Source: Betaproteobacteria bacterium (GTDB lineage: Bacteria; Pseudomonadota; Gammaproteobacteria; Burkholderiales; SG8-41). From it: a DNA stretch of 6,349 bases. The number at the start of each line of letters is the position of its first letter. Position 1 is the first letter of the stretch. Below are positions 6,014 to 6,349 of this stretch, in pieces. The notes below the pieces were generated by a model, which saw nothing but the letters and a program-made list of their open reading frames with translations, was not told the origin of the DNA and ran no database searches. Location of the stretch: assembly GCA_023266245.1 (NCBI GenBank), contig JAHFRO010000063.1:1-6349 (forward strand). The letters are read 5' to 3'. The position numbers and the translations under genes are program-made.

Positions 6014-6109
6014 GTGAAACGTGAAACGTGAACGGTGAAACGTGGAAAACTGCCGCAGACGTAGCGATCCTCGGCTGTTACGTGTCACGTTTCACTTTTC
6101 ACATCTCAC
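6014..6109. repeat. Mirrored heptad repeat array C (GTGAAAC), between tatA and tatB
   Basis: The left arm (6014-6048) has five 7-bp units on the plus strand; the first, second and fourth are exactly GTGAAAC. The right arm (about 6075-6109) has five units of the reverse complement, with GTTTCAC exact at 6089-6095. By generous counting the spacer is 26 bp, as in array B; the outermost spacer-side units are weak. AGTGAAACGTGA (6013-6024) has a perfect 12-bp inverted partner at 6085-6096. GTGAAACGTG occurs at 6014, 6021 and 6035 and could pair with 6086-6095 in any of three registers. The tatA TGA stop (6108-6106) lies in the last unit. In the tatABC transcript this would give a stem-loop between tatA and tatB. 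Confidence 0.87.
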
Positions 6110-6336
6110 GCTTTTGGTGTCTCTTTCTTGGCCTCGCCTTCGATGGTCTGACCGGTGGTGGGCGGGATTTCGGCCTTGGCCTGCGCGGCCTTTTCCTCTT
6201 CTGATTTCATGCCGTCCTTGAAGCCTTTCACCGCGCTGCCCAGATCGGTGCCCAGATTGCGCAGCTTCTTGGTGCCGAAGATCAGGACCACCACCAGCAG
6301 TACGATCAGCCAGTGCCAGATGCTAAACGAGCCCAT
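6106..6336 (-). CDS. tatA: Sec-independent translocase pore-forming subunit TatA
   Basis: TatA is the small subunit that assembles in many copies at the TatBC-substrate complex to let folded proteins cross the inner membrane. The 76 residues match the usual length. It begins MGSFSIWHWLIVLLVV, with the SIWHW family mark and a membrane helix (about 5-20), then the hinge FGTKKL (20-25) and an amphipathic helix containing LGSAVKGFKDGM (32-43). A charged, variable tail ends ETPKA. A clear GAGGAG Shine-Dalgarno lies about 7 bases before the ATG at the right edge of the window, in contrast to tatB and tatC. It is the first tat gene seen, and its stop codon is inside heptad array C. Upstream genes, often the end of a his operon in betaproteobacteria, would lie beyond the right edge. 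Confidence 0.96.
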   Translation of the reverse strand: MGSFSIWHWLIVLLVVVLIFGTKKLRNLGTDLGSAVKGFKDGMKSEEEKAAQAKAEIPPTTGQTIEGEAKKETPKA

Positions 6337-6349
6337 GTTCGCTCTCCTC

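Noticed and set aside
5290..6024. Plus-strand open frame opposite tatC and tatB
   Set aside because: Low-complexity Arg/His-rich translation antisense to clear tat genes.
6014..6109. CRISPR array
   Set aside because: The units are 7 bp with no spacers between them, and no cas gene is present.

Overview
The window reads as ordinary chromosome of a GC-rich betaproteobacterium; the order cannot be fixed from this sequence. The cytochrome b has the PVWY form of the quinol-oxidation motif and a long insertion between helices E and F that I recall from betaproteobacterial homologues. The gene order (sspA, petCBA, a DegS/AlgW-type protease, tatCBA) also fits this class. Eight protein genes are supported, and seven are complete.

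Left block, minus strand, read right to left: petA (Rieske protein), petB (cytochrome b) and petC (cytochrome c1) are packed with gaps of 3 bp and 1 bp and encode the whole cytochrome bc1 complex. They are followed after 54 bp by sspA, which runs off the left edge. Middle: a 361-bp divergent gap (3195-3555) separates petA from a plus-strand, membrane-anchored, single-PDZ serine protease gene. Right block, minus strand: tatA, tatB and tatC encode the twin-arginine translocase and converge on the protease gene. The genes are linked in function: the Rieske protein starts with a twin-arginine-type signal and is the kind of substrate TatABC exports, while the protease belongs to the family that senses envelope misfolding.

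The unexpected content lies in the gaps. Each of the three gaps longer than 50 bp at which at least one gene ends is filled by degenerate tandem repeats with a 7-bp period. The unit sequence differs at each place: AGCTGNN between petC and sspA, TTTAGTG between the protease gene and tatC, and GTGAAAC between tatA and tatB. The last two are mirror-arranged: one arm, a spacer of about 26 bp, then a reverse-complement arm. The stop codons of the protease gene, tatC and tatA lie inside these arrays, and the petC stop touches the third. The divergent promoter gap and the tight gene junctions have no such array. No RNA gene, CRISPR array, transposase or phage gene was seen.
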